In this document: piece by piece, positions 27,601 to 36,753 of the stretch
Position numbering within the stretch: position 1 is the first letter of the stretch
Layout of the letters: each line of letters opens with the position of its first letter
DNA from: Demequina lignilytica
GTDB lineage: Bacteria > Actinomycetota > Actinomycetes > Actinomycetales > Demequinaceae
Length of the DNA: 64,000 bases
Assembly (NCBI RefSeq): GCF_030418305.1
Contig: NZ_JAUHPX010000009.1
Span: forward strand, 54,934-118,933
Direction: 5' to 3'
Translations under genes and position numbers: made by a program
The notes under the pieces: generated by a model
What the model saw: only the letters and a program-made list of their open reading frames with translations
Database searches by the model: none
What the model was told of the DNA's origin: nothing

Positions 27601-29198
27601 GCCTCATCTCGCCGCCCCCGCACCACGACATCTACTCCATCGAGGACCTCAAGCAGCTGATCCACGACGCGAAGAACGCCAACCCGCGGGCGCGCATCCA
27701 CACCAAGCTGGTGTCGGAGGTCGGCGTCGGCACCATCGCCGCGGGCGTGGCGAAGTGCAAGTCGGACGTGGTGCTCATCTCGGGCCACGACGGCGGCACC
27801 GGCGCGAGCCCGCTGAACTCGCTCAAGCACGCGGGCACCTCGTGGGAGATCGGCCTGGCCGAGACCCAGCAGACCCTGGTGCTCAACGACCTGCGCGACC
27901 GGATCGTCGTGCAGGTCGACGGCCAGCTCAAGACGGGACGCGACGTGGTCGTGGCCGCGCTGCTGGGCGCGGAGGAGTTCGGCTTCGCTACCGCGCCGCT
28001 GGTGGTGTCGGGCTGCATCATGATGCGGGTCTGTCACCTCGACACCTGCCCGGTGGGCGTCGCGACCCAGAACCCCGAGCTGCGGTCGCGCTTCTCCGGC
28101 AGGCCCGAGTTCGTCGAGACGTTCTTCGAGTTCATCGCCGAGCAGGTGCGGGAGCACCTCGCCGCGCTGGGCTTCCGCTCGATCGCCGAGGCGGTCGGCC
28201 ACGTGGAGGCCTTGGAGACCCGTCGGGCGATCGACCACTGGAAGGCCGCCGGTCTCGACCTGGCGCCGGTGCTCGCGCGCCCCGCGGCGGGGGCCGCCCT
28301 GATCAACTCGACCCACCAGGAGCACGGCCTCGAGAACGCGCTCGACAACGAGCTGATCGCAGCGGCCGAGCCTGCGCTCGAGCGAGGCGAGCCCGTGCGC
28401 ATCGTCCGCGACGTCCAGAACATCAACCGCACGGTCGGCACCATGCTCGGCTTCGAGGTGACCCGCCGCTACCGGGGAGCGGGGCTTCCCGACGGCACCA
28501 TCGACGTCACCCTCACCGGGAGCGCCGGCCAGTCCTTCGGCGCCTTCGTGCCGCGCGGCATCACGCTGCGCCTCGAGGGCGACGCGAACGACTACGTCGG
28601 CAAGGGGCTCTCGGGCGGTCGTGTGATCGTGCGCCCCGCGCGCGAGTCCATGCTCGACGAGTCGCGCGACGTGATCGGCGGCAACGTGGTCGGCTACGGC
28701 GCCACGGGCGGCGAGATCATGCTGCGCGGCCAGGTCGGCGAGCGGTTCCTGGTCCGCAACTCCGGCGCCACCGCGGTGGTGTGCGGGGTGGGCGACCACG
28801 CCCTCGAGTACATGACCGGCGGCACCGCCGTGATCCTCGGCCGCACCGGCCGCAACCTCGGCGCCGGCATGTCGGGCGGCACGGCCTACGTCCTCGACCT
28901 GCGGCCGGGCCGGGTCAACGCCCAGGCGCTGTCCGCGGGCGAGCTCACGCTGAGCCCGCTGGATCCCGAGGACGATGTGATCGTCCGCACGCTCGTCGAG
29001 CGTTTCGGCGAGGAGACCCAGTCGCAGCTCGCGCGCGAGCTGCTGGCGGACTGGGAGGCGGCGAGCGCCCGGTTCACCCGGGTGCTGCCCGCACAGTACG
29101 CGCGCGTCCGTGACGCGCTGGCCGAGCTCGAGGCGAAGGGCGGGGACCTCCGCGCCCCCGGCGCCTGGGCCGAGTTCCTGGAGGTGACCGGTGGCTGA
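24663..29198 (+). CDS. gltB: glutamate synthase large subunit
   Basis: GltB makes glutamate from glutamine and 2-oxoglutarate. The 1511-residue protein has the class II glutaminase domain, whose mature N-terminus would be Cys24 in EHDACGVAF after propeptide removal, then a central domain and an FMN barrel with [14 protein letters not shown], followed by the 3Fe-4S cysteines [15 protein letters not shown], and a C-terminal GXGXG beta-helix domain. ATG 24663 is preferred over ATG 24627, because AAGGA sits just upstream and the propeptide length is then typical. gltD overlaps its end by 8 bp. The long minus-strand open frame opposite it is a GC shadow. Confidence 0.96.
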   Translation: MVAHLGAPQPGGGLYNPAYEHDACGVAFVATLRGTAGRDIVDAGLTALKNLEHRGAVGAETETGDGAGILTQVPDAFLREVTDVELPAAGEYAVGIAFLTPGAEDAEVAAFEDAARIEGVTVLGWRDVPVDPEPLGPSARAAMPTFRQVFLAAEGASGIVLDRRAYRVRKRAEGQGGPFFASLSSRTLTYKGMLTTYQLEQVFPDVTHPLFESELALVHSRFSTNTFPSWPLAQPLRGIAHNGEINTVRGNRNWMAAREGMLQSELLGDLAPLMPVCTPSASDTASFDEVLELLHLGGRPIHHALLMMIPEAWQNNAEMDPARRAFYEYHSALMEPWDGPAALHFTDGTVIGATLDRNGLRPGRFWVTDDGLVVCGSEAGLLDIDPAKVVRKGRLQPGRMLLVDTGAGRIVEDEEIKSALASEHPYEQWVSDNAIRLSEVPDREHIVHSARSVQRRQRAFGYTEEELKILLAPMAREGLEPIGAMGSDTPIAVLSQRPRLLFDYFVQMFAQVTNPPLDSIREEVVTATGGALGPEPNLLEATPEHARKIIIDFPVIDNDELAKILHIDRDPKRRGVFSSRKVRGLYRVNGGAEALEARLQEIFREVDEAIEDGVSFLVLSDRDGNPDLAPIPSLLLTSAVHHYLVRTHRRTQLSMVIEAGDVREVHHVALLIGYGAGCVNPYLAMETVEDLAKRGYLGEVTAQKATANLIKALGKGVLKIMSKMGISTMASYRGAQVFEAMGLSKELVDLHFAGTPSQIDGVGLDVIAAEVEARHADAYPASGELPPHSRLRTGGEYQWRRDGEEHLFDPETVFKLQHSTRTRRYDLFREYTDRVDGQAERLMTLRGLLEFSSDRPSVPLEEVEPVSEIVKRFNTGAMSYGSISQEAHETLAVAMNRIGGKSNTGEGGESVDRLYDPERRSAIKQIASGRFGVTSEYLVNADDIQIKLAQGAKPGEGGQLPGNKVYPWVAETRHSTPGVGLISPPPHHDIYSIEDLKQLIHDAKNANPRARIHTKLVSEVGVGTIAAGVAKCKSDVVLISGHDGGTGASPLNSLKHAGTSWEIGLAETQQTLVLNDLRDRIVVQVDGQLKTGRDVVVAALLGAEEFGFATAPLVVSGCIMMRVCHLDTCPVGVATQNPELRSRFSGRPEFVETFFEFIAEQVREHLAALGFRSIAEAVGHVEALETRRAIDHWKAAGLDLAPVLARPAAGAALINSTHQEHGLENALDNELIAAAEPALERGEPVRIVRDVQNINRTVGTMLGFEVTRRYRGAGLPDGTIDVTLTGSAGQSFGAFVPRGITLRLEGDANDYVGKGLSGGRVIVRPARESMLDESRDVIGGNVVGYGATGGEIMLRGQVGERFLVRNSGATAVVCGVGDHALEYMTGGTAVILGRTGRNLGAGMSGGTAYVLDLRPGRVNAQALSAGELTLSPLDPEDDVIVRTLVERFGEETQSQLARELLADWEAASARFTRVLPAQYARVRDALAELEAKGGDLRAPGAWAEFLEVTGG

Positions 29199-30657
29199 CC
29201 CCCGTGGATTCCTGAAGGTTCGTGAGCGGGAGACCCCGCCGTACCGCCCCGTGGCGGTCCGCCTGCGCGACTGGAACGAGGTGAAGGACGAGCTCGGTCG
29301 CGATCAGGTGGTGCTGCAGCGCCAGGCCGGTCGCTGCATGGACTGCGGCATCCCGTTCTGCCATCAGGGCTGCCCGCTGGGCAACCTGATCCCCGAGTGG
29401 AACGACCTGGTGTGGCGCGGCCAGTACGCCGACGCGATCGAACGCCTCCACGCCACCAACAACTTCCCGGAGTTCACCGGGCGCATCTGCCCGGCCCCGT
29501 GCGAGACGTCCTGCGTGCTCGGGATCAACCAGCCGGCGGTGACCATCAAGAACGTCGAGGTCGAGATCATCGACCGCGCGTTCGAGGACGGCAACGTCAC
29601 GCCGCACATCGCCCAGCGCCACACGGGCAAGACCGTCGCGGTGGTCGGATCGGGACCCGCGGGTCTCGCCGCCGCCCAGCAACTGACCCGCGCCGGTCAC
29701 ACGGTGGCCGTCTACGAGAAGGACGACGTCCCCGGCGGCCTGCTCCGCTACGGCGTGCCGGACTTCAAGATGGAGAAGCACATCATCGACCGCCGCATCG
29801 CTCAGATGGAGCGCGAGGGCACGCGCTTCCGCAGCGGCATCGAGATCGGCAAGGACATCACGTGGGACGACCTGCGCGCGCGCTACGACGCCGTGCTGAT
29901 CGCCACGGGCGCCCCGGTCCCGCGGGAGCTGCCGCTGCCCGGTCGCGACCTGGACGGCATCCACGTCGCGATGCCGTACCTCCACCAGGGCAACCTGGCA
30001 GCGGCGGGCGTCGAGGTCGAGGACCAGATCCACGCCGAAGGCAAGCACGTGATCGTGATCGGCGGAGGCGACACCGGCTCCGACTGCATCGGCACGGCGC
30101 TCCGTCAGGGCGCGGCGTCGGTCACCACGCTCGCGATCGGCAAGAAGCCGCCGACGGAGCGCACCGACTCGATGCCCTGGCCCACCGACCCGCGCCTGTT
30201 CGAGGTCTCGTCGAGCCACGAGGAGGGCGGCGAGCGCGACTACCTCGCCTCGACCGTCGAGTTCGTCGGCGACGAGCACGGTCACGTCCGCGCGCTCAAG
30301 GTCGCCGTCACCCAGTACAACCCCGACGGCTCGCGCACGCCCACCCCGGGCACCGAGCGCGAGATCCCCGCGGACCTGGTGCTCATCGCGATGGGCTTCA
30401 CTGGGCCGGAGGTCACGACCCTCCAGGAGCAGTCCCAGGTAGCGTTGACGTCGCGCGCTCAGATCGAGCGTGCTGAGAACTTTGCGACCACCCAGGAGGG
30501 CGTGTTCGTGGCCGGCGATGCCGGGCGCGGGGCGTCGCTCGTGGTCTGGGCGATCGCCGAAGGTCGTGCGGCTGCCGCCGCGATCGACCAGTACCTGTCA
30601 GGGAGCACCGAGCTCCCGGCGCCGGTCACGGCGCACACCATGGCGCTGCGCGCCTGA
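29191..30657 (+). CDS. gltD: glutamate synthase small subunit
   Basis: GltD delivers NADPH electrons through FAD and Fe-S clusters to GltB. The 488-residue protein has N-terminal cysteine clusters [17 protein letters not shown] and [12 protein letters not shown], an FAD-binding [12 protein letters not shown] motif, a second Rossmann motif [11 protein letters not shown] for NADPH, and the C-terminal [21 protein letters not shown] segment. GTG 29191 overlaps the gltB stop. pyk starts 16 bp after its stop, so the two genes may be co-transcribed, joining nitrogen assimilation with glycolytic output. Confidence 0.97.
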   Translation: MADPRGFLKVRERETPPYRPVAVRLRDWNEVKDELGRDQVVLQRQAGRCMDCGIPFCHQGCPLGNLIPEWNDLVWRGQYADAIERLHATNNFPEFTGRICPAPCETSCVLGINQPAVTIKNVEVEIIDRAFEDGNVTPHIAQRHTGKTVAVVGSGPAGLAAAQQLTRAGHTVAVYEKDDVPGGLLRYGVPDFKMEKHIIDRRIAQMEREGTRFRSGIEIGKDITWDDLRARYDAVLIATGAPVPRELPLPGRDLDGIHVAMPYLHQGNLAAAGVEVEDQIHAEGKHVIVIGGGDTGSDCIGTALRQGAASVTTLAIGKKPPTERTDSMPWPTDPRLFEVSSSHEEGGERDYLASTVEFVGDEHGHVRALKVAVTQYNPDGSRTPTPGTEREIPADLVLIAMGFTGPEVTTLQEQSQVALTSRAQIERAENFATTQEGVFVAGDAGRGASLVVWAIAEGRAAAAAIDQYLSGSTELPAPVTAHTMALRA

Positions 30658-30673
30658 ACCGAGGTTGGAGAAC

Positions 30674-32092
30674 ATGCGAAACGCGAAGATTGTCTGCACG
30701 ATCGGCCCGGCCACCGCGCCGATCGACCAGATGCGCAAGCTCGTCGGTGCGGGGATGGACGTCGCCCGCATCAACCGCAGCCACGGCAGCGCCGAGGAGC
30801 ACGAGCAGGTCTACCGCAACATCCGCCAGGCCGCCGAGGAGCTCGGCCGCAACGTCGCCGTGCTGGTCGACCTGCAGGGCCCCAAGATCCGCCTCGAGAA
30901 GTTCGCCGACGGCCCCCACGAGCTCGCCGTCGACGACGTCTTCACCATCACGACGCGCGACGTCGCGGGCACCAAGGACCTCTGCGGCACCACGTTCAAG
31001 GGCCTGCCGGGCGACTGCAAGGTCGGCGACACGCTGCTGATCGACGACGGCAAGGTCCGCCTCGTCGTGACCGAGGTCACCGACACCGACGTGGTCACCA
31101 AGGTGGTCGTCCCGGGCCCCGTGTCCAACAACAAGGGCATCAACCTGCCCGGCGTCGCCGTCTCGGTCCCCGCGCTGTCGGAGAAGGACCAGGACGACCT
31201 GCGCTGGGGTCTCAAGCTCGGCGCCGACTTCATCGCCCTCTCGTTCGTGCGCTCCGCGAAGGACTACGAGGACGTCGCGCGCATCATGGCGGAGGAGGGT
31301 CGCACCATCCCCGTCATCGCCAAGGTCGAGAAGCCCCAGGCGGTCGAGAACCTCGCCGAGATCGTCGATGCCTTCGACGGCGTGATGGTCGCCCGCGGCG
31401 ACCTGGGCGTCGAGCTCCCGCTCGAGGAGGTGCCGCTCGTCCAGAAGCGCGCGATCGAGCTGTGCCGCTCGCAGGCGAAGCCCGTGATCGTCGCCACGCA
31501 GGTGCTCGAGTCGATGACGCACTCGCCGGTGCCGACCCGTGCGGAGACCTCGGACTGCGCCAACGCGATCCTCGACGGCACCGACGCGGTCATGCTGTCG
31601 GGCGAGACCTCGGTGGGCGACTTCCCGATCGTCACGGTCGAGACCATGGCCCGCATCGTCAAGAACACGGAGGAGAAGGGCTACTCGCGCATCGCGCCGT
31701 ACCTCTCGACCCCGCACACCCGCGGTGGCGCGATCACCCACGCGGCCTCGGAGATCGCCGAGAACCTCGACATCAAGTACATCGTCACGTTCACCCAGTC
31801 GGGTGACTCGGCGCAGCGCATGTCGCGCCTGCGTCCGAACACCCCGATGCTCGCGTTCACCCCGAACGCGGACACCCAGAAGCGCCTCGCGCTGTCCTGG
31901 GGCGTCCACGCCGAGCTGGTGGACCCGGTGTACAACACCGACGACATGGTCTCGCTGGTCGACTCGTACCTCAAGGACAGCGGTCGTGCGGTCGACGGCG
32001 ACTACGTGATCGTGGTCTCCGGCACCCCGGTGGGCGTGCCCGGCACGACCAACTCGATCTTCGTCCACAAGGTGGGTCAGGTCCGCCACTAG
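30674..32092 (+). CDS. pyk: pyruvate kinase
   Basis: Pyruvate kinase transfers phosphate from phosphoenolpyruvate to ADP in the last step of glycolysis. The 472-residue protein opens with MRNAKIVCTIGPA, and carries ARINRSHG, DLQGPKIR, the metal- and substrate-binding VIAKVEKPQAVENL and MVARGDLGVELPLEEVP, and the SGETSVGDFP loop; the C-terminal effector domain ends at HKVGQVRH. ATG 30674 sits behind GGTTGGAGAAC. A strong hairpin terminator (32111-32140) follows 18 bp after the stop, and an identical copy of its core recurs at 34600, after the foreign gene. Confidence 0.97.
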   Translation: MRNAKIVCTIGPATAPIDQMRKLVGAGMDVARINRSHGSAEEHEQVYRNIRQAAEELGRNVAVLVDLQGPKIRLEKFADGPHELAVDDVFTITTRDVAGTKDLCGTTFKGLPGDCKVGDTLLIDDGKVRLVVTEVTDTDVVTKVVVPGPVSNNKGINLPGVAVSVPALSEKDQDDLRWGLKLGADFIALSFVRSAKDYEDVARIMAEEGRTIPVIAKVEKPQAVENLAEIVDAFDGVMVARGDLGVELPLEEVPLVQKRAIELCRSQAKPVIVATQVLESMTHSPVPTRAETSDCANAILDGTDAVMLSGETSVGDFPIVTVETMARIVKNTEEKGYSRIAPYLSTPHTRGGAITHAASEIAENLDIKYIVTFTQSGDSAQRMSRLRPNTPMLAFTPNADTQKRLALSWGVHAELVDPVYNTDDMVSLVDSYLKDSGRAVDGDYVIVVSGTPVGVPGTTNSIFVHKVGQVRH

Positions 32093-32110
32093 GACACGCA
32101 TCGTCCCGCA

Positions 32111-32147
32111 GGGGCCCGTCGGCGCGTGCCGACGGGCCCCTTCTTGT
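32111..32147 (+). terminator. intrinsic terminator after pyk (left repeat copy)
   Basis: A perfect 13-bp stem, GGGGCCCGTCGGC (32111-32123) pairing with GCCGACGGGCCCC (32128-32140), has a GCGT loop and is followed by TTCTTGT. It should end pyk transcription. Bases 32114-32141 recur exactly at 34600-34627. Confidence 0.85.
32114..32141. repeat. 28-bp direct repeat, left copy, bordering foreign gene
   Basis: Bases 32114-32141 are identical to 34600-34627 in the same orientation, 2486 bp apart. The repeat includes the hairpin stem of the pyk terminator. It could be an attachment or recombination duplication, or a terminator sequence that recombined with an incoming copy. No integrase gene lies between the two copies. 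Confidence 0.85.
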
Positions 32148-32212
32148 CATCTCTATGCAGTGTTGTCACTCCCGCGCGGTAGTGTTCACCGAGACCGTAG
32201 CGAGGGGGCGAA

Positions 32213-34597
32213 GTGGTCCAGGAAAGCAAGATTACGTCGGATGATCTACTTGAGATCTATGGAGATAGCGAGTGGCGGACCAGGTACCTCAGTTTGGTCG
32301 ATCTCGTTTCGCTGCTGCGAAACTGCATCGTCGGTTCGAACTACAGGATCTCGGACGACCTGAACAACGCGATCGTTCTGACGGACTATGGACGCAAGGT
32401 CCGGTCCAGTCTCATCACCAAGCATGATGTTCCTGCGAAGGAAGCAACGCTGATCTGCTTGCTGGAAGTCGCGCACGAAGAACCACTCATCGATATTGAC
32501 GCGCTGAACCTCGATGCCCTCGCAGAAGCGATCGCTGCCCAGATCCTCCGCGGAAGTATCCGCTACCCGCTGATCTTCGGAGGTGAGCTGTACGGACGAG
32601 CCGCTGAGCTGTTTCCCGATCTTCGACGTCAATTGAACGTCGAGGAGACGTCGGAGCTTCTCGATGACCTGGAGTGCGGTGTCTTTCAGGCGGGTTCCTA
32701 CGTCGTTGGGCCGCTCGGAATTCTGCGAAGCAAGTCGTCGCGGTGGTTTCCGCCCACGCTCGACGTCCCGCTTCAGCACTGCTACGACATGACATGCCAT
32801 CGGGTGCACCCGACACATCTCGCCACCGACCACGAGGCTCCGGTGAATGTGCACCTGCCCAAGGTCGGAAAGGTACTGGACACCAAGGCCGTTTCGCGGG
32901 GAGCTTGGACCGAGTTCTCGCATGTGGTTTCGGAGGAGGGCGACCGCCGCTTCGATGACCTGAACATGACTGGCCTCGCACCTGCCCTTGGGGACTGCCT
33001 AACGCGGGAGGAACTGGAGCGGTTGGCGACATACCTGGGGCTTGAAGTCGGAAGCGGGAGCACCCGGGCGTTGCTCTTGCAGCGCCTGTGGGCGGAGGAT
33101 GATCGGGCTCTGCTGCACGCGCTTGACGCGTTGATAGCCAGCCGAGAAATTGAGATCGGTGAGCACGTGATACGGAGGCCGCGCCTCGCGGTCGTTGAGA
33201 TCGGCAACTTCGGTCTCCGCACCGAACTGGGCCACTTCGGCGTACGGGTGCGCCCCGCTGATCCCGGAATCCCGCACCTTCGTCTTGCGCGTCTCGTGGC
33301 ACACCTCTACGACCTAGAAAGGCAGGAGGACGCGACGGAACTCGAGTGGCAACTTCGCGGGGTTGAGGGTGCGGACACGCGTACGCGGCTTGATGAATAC
33401 CTGCGGACCCAGAGCCCAAGCGAAGTTGTGAGGGTGTTGGTCCTAAGCCGTCGCGCGTACCTGCTAGCAGCTTTTAGGGAGCTCCTAGTCGATGATGCAT
33501 TGTTGGAACTGAGCGACGACCTTGTGTCGGTTTCGGACGACGAGCTCATCGGTCGGCTCCTTTGGAAGCTGGGTTTTGAGCCGCCGCTCCGTGAAGGTAG
33601 TTCTGTAGGGTTCTGGCGGGTCGTTGACAGTTCTCGTCGAGTGCTTCGCGATGCATCGGCGTCGGCAGTCTTCGATCTCGCGCGGGTGCGGGCGGAACTC
33701 ACTGAGCTCTTCATCCACCTTGAGCGAGTCCTCGAAGAGGGCTTGGAGTACTCATGGTGGGCGCTTAGCTTTGATCATGTCGCGGCTCGCAGGCCGTTTA
33801 CGTTCTCGCGGTCCGAAGCCGCACGCGCTTGGGCGGTGCTCGACCAGTACCAATCGTCGTCCTCGCGGACCGAGATGCTGCGCATTCGTGATCGGCGCAC
33901 GCTCTATCCGCTCGGTCAGGCGTTTGGGCTCTTGGCAGATCAACTAGCGGACGCGCGTGCCTGCGCGAACGACTTCGAACGTGAGGACATTCAGACGCCC
34001 CGGTGGACCACCGAGACTGAACTGCTGACCTTCAACTTCAATCACACTATTCCGTTTCTCGACCTGCTCCCGAGCGCCCAGGATTCGATCCTGGCAAGCT
34101 TGCGGCGAGTCAGCGACATCATGAAGGAAGCAGATGTGAGCACGGCGCGCAACGGTTTGTCGCACTTCCAGCGAACACAAGCTCAGGTCGATGACCTTGA
34201 GCGTGCCGTAGAGGGAGCCGCGGCTGTAGTACGCCTCCTTGACAAGATGGGCGCGACGTTTGATGAGTATCGACGCACTCGGCGTGTCAGTGACGAGTGG
34301 GGGCGTTCCGTGATCACGTTGCGCTCCTGCGGGGGCGATGAAGTCGCGTTCACCCTCCCGAGCTCTGTCGCCGGGGTTCGTTTGCCGTCATCGACAGTGC
34401 CCCAGTACATATTTCGGGCAGCCGTCTTCGCTCTTCCGAACGAGATGTTGAGATTCCGTCCCGATGACGCGAGCGCATACGAGGAGATGTGGGCTCATGT
34501 CCCGCAACCGCGTCGTCCCAGTAGGCATTTGTTCGATAGGAGCTTCAAGAGTGCCGACACTGTCGCACAAGGTGCGCACCTCGTGAATCCGAGCTAG
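32213..34597 (+). CDS. unrecognised 794-residue protein with a HEPN-like RNxxxH motif; lower GC, likely acquired
   Basis: I do not recognise this protein as a named family. GTG 32213 has a GAGGGGG ribosome site at 202-208 of the same line. Visible features: no signal peptide or membrane segment; an N-terminal mixed alpha/beta region; a stretch at about 262-305 (LTREELERLATYLGL...ALLLQRLW) faintly like a SAP helix-extended-helix; a long helical middle; and RNGLSH at 646-651, exactly the R-N-x3-H signature of HEPN ribonucleases, followed by an amphipathic helix (DDLERAVEGAAAVVRLLDKMG). The C-terminus has beta-rich segments. Codon use is clearly more AT-rich at third positions than in its neighbours. 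It stands alone between 28-bp direct repeats. A defence or toxin role is inference only. Confidence 0.85.
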   Translation: MVQESKITSDDLLEIYGDSEWRTRYLSLVDLVSLLRNCIVGSNYRISDDLNNAIVLTDYGRKVRSSLITKHDVPAKEATLICLLEVAHEEPLIDIDALNLDALAEAIAAQILRGSIRYPLIFGGELYGRAAELFPDLRRQLNVEETSELLDDLECGVFQAGSYVVGPLGILRSKSSRWFPPTLDVPLQHCYDMTCHRVHPTHLATDHEAPVNVHLPKVGKVLDTKAVSRGAWTEFSHVVSEEGDRRFDDLNMTGLAPALGDCLTREELERLATYLGLEVGSGSTRALLLQRLWAEDDRALLHALDALIASREIEIGEHVIRRPRLAVVEIGNFGLRTELGHFGVRVRPADPGIPHLRLARLVAHLYDLERQEDATELEWQLRGVEGADTRTRLDEYLRTQSPSEVVRVLVLSRRAYLLAAFRELLVDDALLELSDDLVSVSDDELIGRLLWKLGFEPPLREGSSVGFWRVVDSSRRVLRDASASAVFDLARVRAELTELFIHLERVLEEGLEYSWWALSFDHVAARRPFTFSRSEAARAWAVLDQYQSSSSRTEMLRIRDRRTLYPLGQAFGLLADQLADARACANDFEREDIQTPRWTTETELLTFNFNHTIPFLDLLPSAQDSILASLRRVSDIMKEADVSTARNGLSHFQRTQAQVDDLERAVEGAAAVVRLLDKMGATFDEYRRTRRVSDEWGRSVITLRSCGGDEVAFTLPSSVAGVRLPSSTVPQYIFRAAVFALPNEMLRFRPDDASAYEEMWAHVPQPRRPSRHLFDRSFKSADTVAQGAHLVNPS

Positions 34598-34599
34598 AC

Positions 34600-34627
34600 G
34601 CCCGTCGGCGCGTGCCGACGGGCCCCT
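34600..34627 (+). terminator. terminator hairpin after foreign gene; right copy of the 28-bp repeat
   Basis: GCCCGTCGGC (34600-34609) pairs with GCCGACGGGC (34614-34623) across a GCGT loop, starting 2 nt after the stop of the preceding gene. The 28 bases are identical to 32114-32141. A downstream T-run is missing, unlike the left copy. Confidence 0.8.
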
Positions 34628-34695
34628 CGCCGTCTCCCCGCCCTAGAGTGGAAGGGGAGCGGCGCGACGGGGCGCGGCGACCCGAGGAGGCGATC

Positions 34696-36198
34696 GTGGT
34701 CCGCAACGGGGTGCAGCTCATCACCTACGCCGACCGGCTCGCCGGGGACCTGCCCGGCCTGGCGCGCCTGCTCACGTCCGAGCCGTGGGCGCGCGCCTTC
34801 TCGGGCGTGCACATCCTGCCGTTCTTCACGCCGTTCGACGGCGCCGACGCCGGATTCGACCCGGTCGACCACACGGCCGTGGACCCGCGGCTCGGCGTCT
34901 GGGAGGACGTCGCAGGGATCGGTGCGGACGGGGACCTGATCGTCGACATCATCGTCAACCACGTCTCCGCCGACTCCGCGGCCTTCCGCGACTGGCGCGC
35001 GCGGGGCCGCGACTCGGACGCGAACGGGATGTTCCTCACGCTGTCGTCGGTGTTCCCGGAGGGCGCGAGCGAGTCGCAGCTCGCCCGCATCTACCGCCCG
35101 CGCCCGGGGCTGCCCTTTACCCCGATCACGGTGGCGGGGGAGCGGCGGCTCGTGTGGACCACCTTCACGCCGCAACAGATCGACATCGACGTCGCCCATC
35201 CGCGCTCCCGCGCCTACCTCGACAGCATCCTCGACGCGGTCGCGCGGGCCGGGGTGGCGATGGTGCGGCTCGACGCGGTCGGCTACGCGATCAAGACCCC
35301 GGGCACCACGTGCTTCATGACGGACGCGACCTTCGAGTTCATCGCGGACTTCACGGAGCGCGCCCGCGCGCGCGGCGTCGAGGTGCTGGTCGAGGTCCAC
35401 TCGTACTTCCGGCGGCAGATCGAGATCGGTCGCTCCGTGGATCGCGTGTACGACTTCGGGCTGCCGCCGCTGGTGCTGCACGCGCTCCACACGGGTGACG
35501 GCGGTCCCCTCGTCGAGTGGTTCCGCGTGCGCCCCGCCAACGCCGTCACGGTGCTCGACACCCACGACGGCATCGGCGTGATCGACGTCGGCGCCGACGA
35601 GCCCGCCGAGGGTTCGCCCGGCCTGCTCCCGCCCGCGGCGCTCGACGCGCTGGTCGAGACCATCCACGAGGCCTCGGGCGGGAGCTCGCGCCTCGCGACG
35701 GGTGCCGCCGCCTCGAACCTCGACCTGTACCAGGTGAACTGCACGTACTACGACGCGCTCGGCGCCGACGATCGGGCCTACCTGGCGGCCCGCGCGATCC
35801 AGTTCTTCACCCCCGGGATCCCGCAGGTCTACTACGTCGGCGCGCTCGCCGGCCGCAACGACGTCGAGCTCCTCGGCGCGACCGGCGTCGGTCGCGACAT
35901 CAACCGCGCGTACTACGGCGCCCACGACGTCGAGCGCGAGCTCGCGCGCCCGGTGGTGCGTGCGCTGATGGCGCTGTGCGCCTGGCGGACGGCCATGCCG
36001 GTGTTCGACGGCGCCTTCCGCTTCTCGCTCGACGATGCGGTGCTCACCATGGCGTGGCAGGCGGGGTCGGACTCGGCGACGCTGGCGGTGGATCTCCGGT
36101 CGCGCGCGGTGCGCCTCGGCTGGGAGGTCGACGGCGTGGCGGGGGAGACCACCGACCTGCTGGCGGATCCGCCCCGGCTCAGTCCTGCTGGCCCTTGA
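34696..36198 (+). CDS. sucrose phosphorylase (GH13_18)
   Basis: This 500-residue enzyme reversibly splits sucrose with phosphate into glucose 1-phosphate and fructose. The sequence follows Bifidobacterium sucrose phosphorylase closely: [44 protein letters not shown] with nucleophile Asp193, VLVEVHSYF with acid/base Glu233, LDTHDGIGV with transition-state Asp291, and [14 protein letters not shown]. Related GH13_18 enzymes act on sucrose 6'-phosphate or glucosylglycerate, so specificity is not certain. GTG 34696 has GAGGAGG at 34684-34690; the longer upstream frame runs into the terminator repeat. No sugar transporter is nearby. Its 3' end overlaps mgsA, on the other strand, by 20 bp. Confidence 0.88.
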   Translation: MVRNGVQLITYADRLAGDLPGLARLLTSEPWARAFSGVHILPFFTPFDGADAGFDPVDHTAVDPRLGVWEDVAGIGADGDLIVDIIVNHVSADSAAFRDWRARGRDSDANGMFLTLSSVFPEGASESQLARIYRPRPGLPFTPITVAGERRLVWTTFTPQQIDIDVAHPRSRAYLDSILDAVARAGVAMVRLDAVGYAIKTPGTTCFMTDATFEFIADFTERARARGVEVLVEVHSYFRRQIEIGRSVDRVYDFGLPPLVLHALHTGDGGPLVEWFRVRPANAVTVLDTHDGIGVIDVGADEPAEGSPGLLPPAALDALVETIHEASGGSSRLATGAAASNLDLYQVNCTYYDALGADDRAYLAARAIQFFTPGIPQVYYVGALAGRNDVELLGATGVGRDINRAYYGAHDVERELARPVVRALMALCAWRTAMPVFDGAFRFSLDDAVLTMAWQAGSDSATLAVDLRSRAVRLGWEVDGVAGETTDLLADPPRLSPAGP

Positions 36199-36631
36199 AG
36201 TCCTCCCAGTCGCGCGGACCGATCACCGGCCGTACCGGCTGGTAGCCGTCGGAGAAGAGCGGCGACGAGATGATGAAGTCGGCGGTCGCGACGTTGGATG
36301 CCATCGGGATGTTCCACAGCGCGCCCAGGCGCAGCAGCGCCTTGACGTCCGGGTCGTGGGGCTGTGCCTCGAGCGGATCCCAGAAGAAGATGAGCATGTC
36401 GATGCGGCCCTCGGCGATGCGGCCGCCGATCTGCTGGTCGCCGCCCACCGGACCCGAGAGGAAGCGGTGCACCTTGAGCCCGGTCTCGAACTCCAGCATC
36501 GTCCCGGTGGTGCCCGTGGCGTACAGGGTGTGAGGTGCGAGGGAGCCCTTGTTGTACGAGGCCCACTCGACCAGCTCGGCCTTCTTGTTGTCGTGCGCGA
36601 CCAGCGCGATGTGACGCGGTGCGGGGGCCAT
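36179..36631 (-). CDS. mgsA: methylglyoxal synthase
   Basis: MgsA turns dihydroxyacetone phosphate into methylglyoxal and phosphate, bypassing lower glycolysis when phosphate is scarce. The 150-residue protein reads [18 protein letters not shown] at the N-terminus, then the substrate loop [12 protein letters not shown], the catalytic [14 protein letters not shown] segment with its Asp, [20 protein letters not shown], and ATADFIISS near the C-terminus. ATG 36631 gives the family's usual length; upstream extension would cover the adjacent tRNA gene. A GAGAGGA ribosome site precedes it. The 3' end overlaps the convergent sucrose phosphorylase by 20 bp. Confidence 0.93.
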   Translation of the reverse strand: MAPAPRHIALVAHDNKKAELVEWASYNKGSLAPHTLYATGTTGTMLEFETGLKVHRFLSGPVGGDQQIGGRIAEGRIDMLIFFWDPLEAQPHDPDVKALLRLGALWNIPMASNVATADFIISSPLFSDGYQPVRPVIGPRDWEDFKGQQD

Positions 36632-36659
36632 GGCTGTCCTCTCGACGGGGGATGCGAGT

Positions 36660-36732
36660 GCCCCGGGTGGGATTCGAACCCACAACACCGCGGGTTTGAG
36701 CCGCGTGCCTCTGCCAGTTGGGCTACCGGGGC
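36660..36732 (-). tRNA. tRNA with anticodon CAA (tRNA-Leu by codon), short variable arm
   Basis: The 73-nt minus-strand cloverleaf is perfect: acceptor GCCCCGG/CCGGGGC, D arm with GCC/GGC, anticodon stem CGCGG/CCGCG around the loop CTCAAAC, a 5-nt variable loop GTGTT, and T arm GTGGG/CCCAC around TTCGAAT. The loop places CAA at positions 34-36, decoding UUG (Leu). The discriminator base is A and CCA is not encoded. Leucine tRNAs normally have a long variable arm; this one does not, so the identity should be checked. It lies between mgsA and the ANTAR regulator. Confidence 0.9.
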
Positions 36733-36753
36733 GGGGGCACTAGGCTATCGCCT

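Noticed and set aside
24258..28799. 1513-residue open frame on the minus strand opposite gltB
   Set aside because: Its translation is low-complexity His/Arg/Glu/Val text produced by GC-rich codons of gltB read backwards; no domain, no ribosome site. The same holds for the long antisense frames opposite polA (42965-45529) and uvrA (52932-55730).
32674..33947. Other frames inside the foreign gene (both strands)
   Set aside because: They are fragmented, lack ribosome sites and overlap the single long frame that has a good Shine-Dalgarno and a stop next to a terminator.
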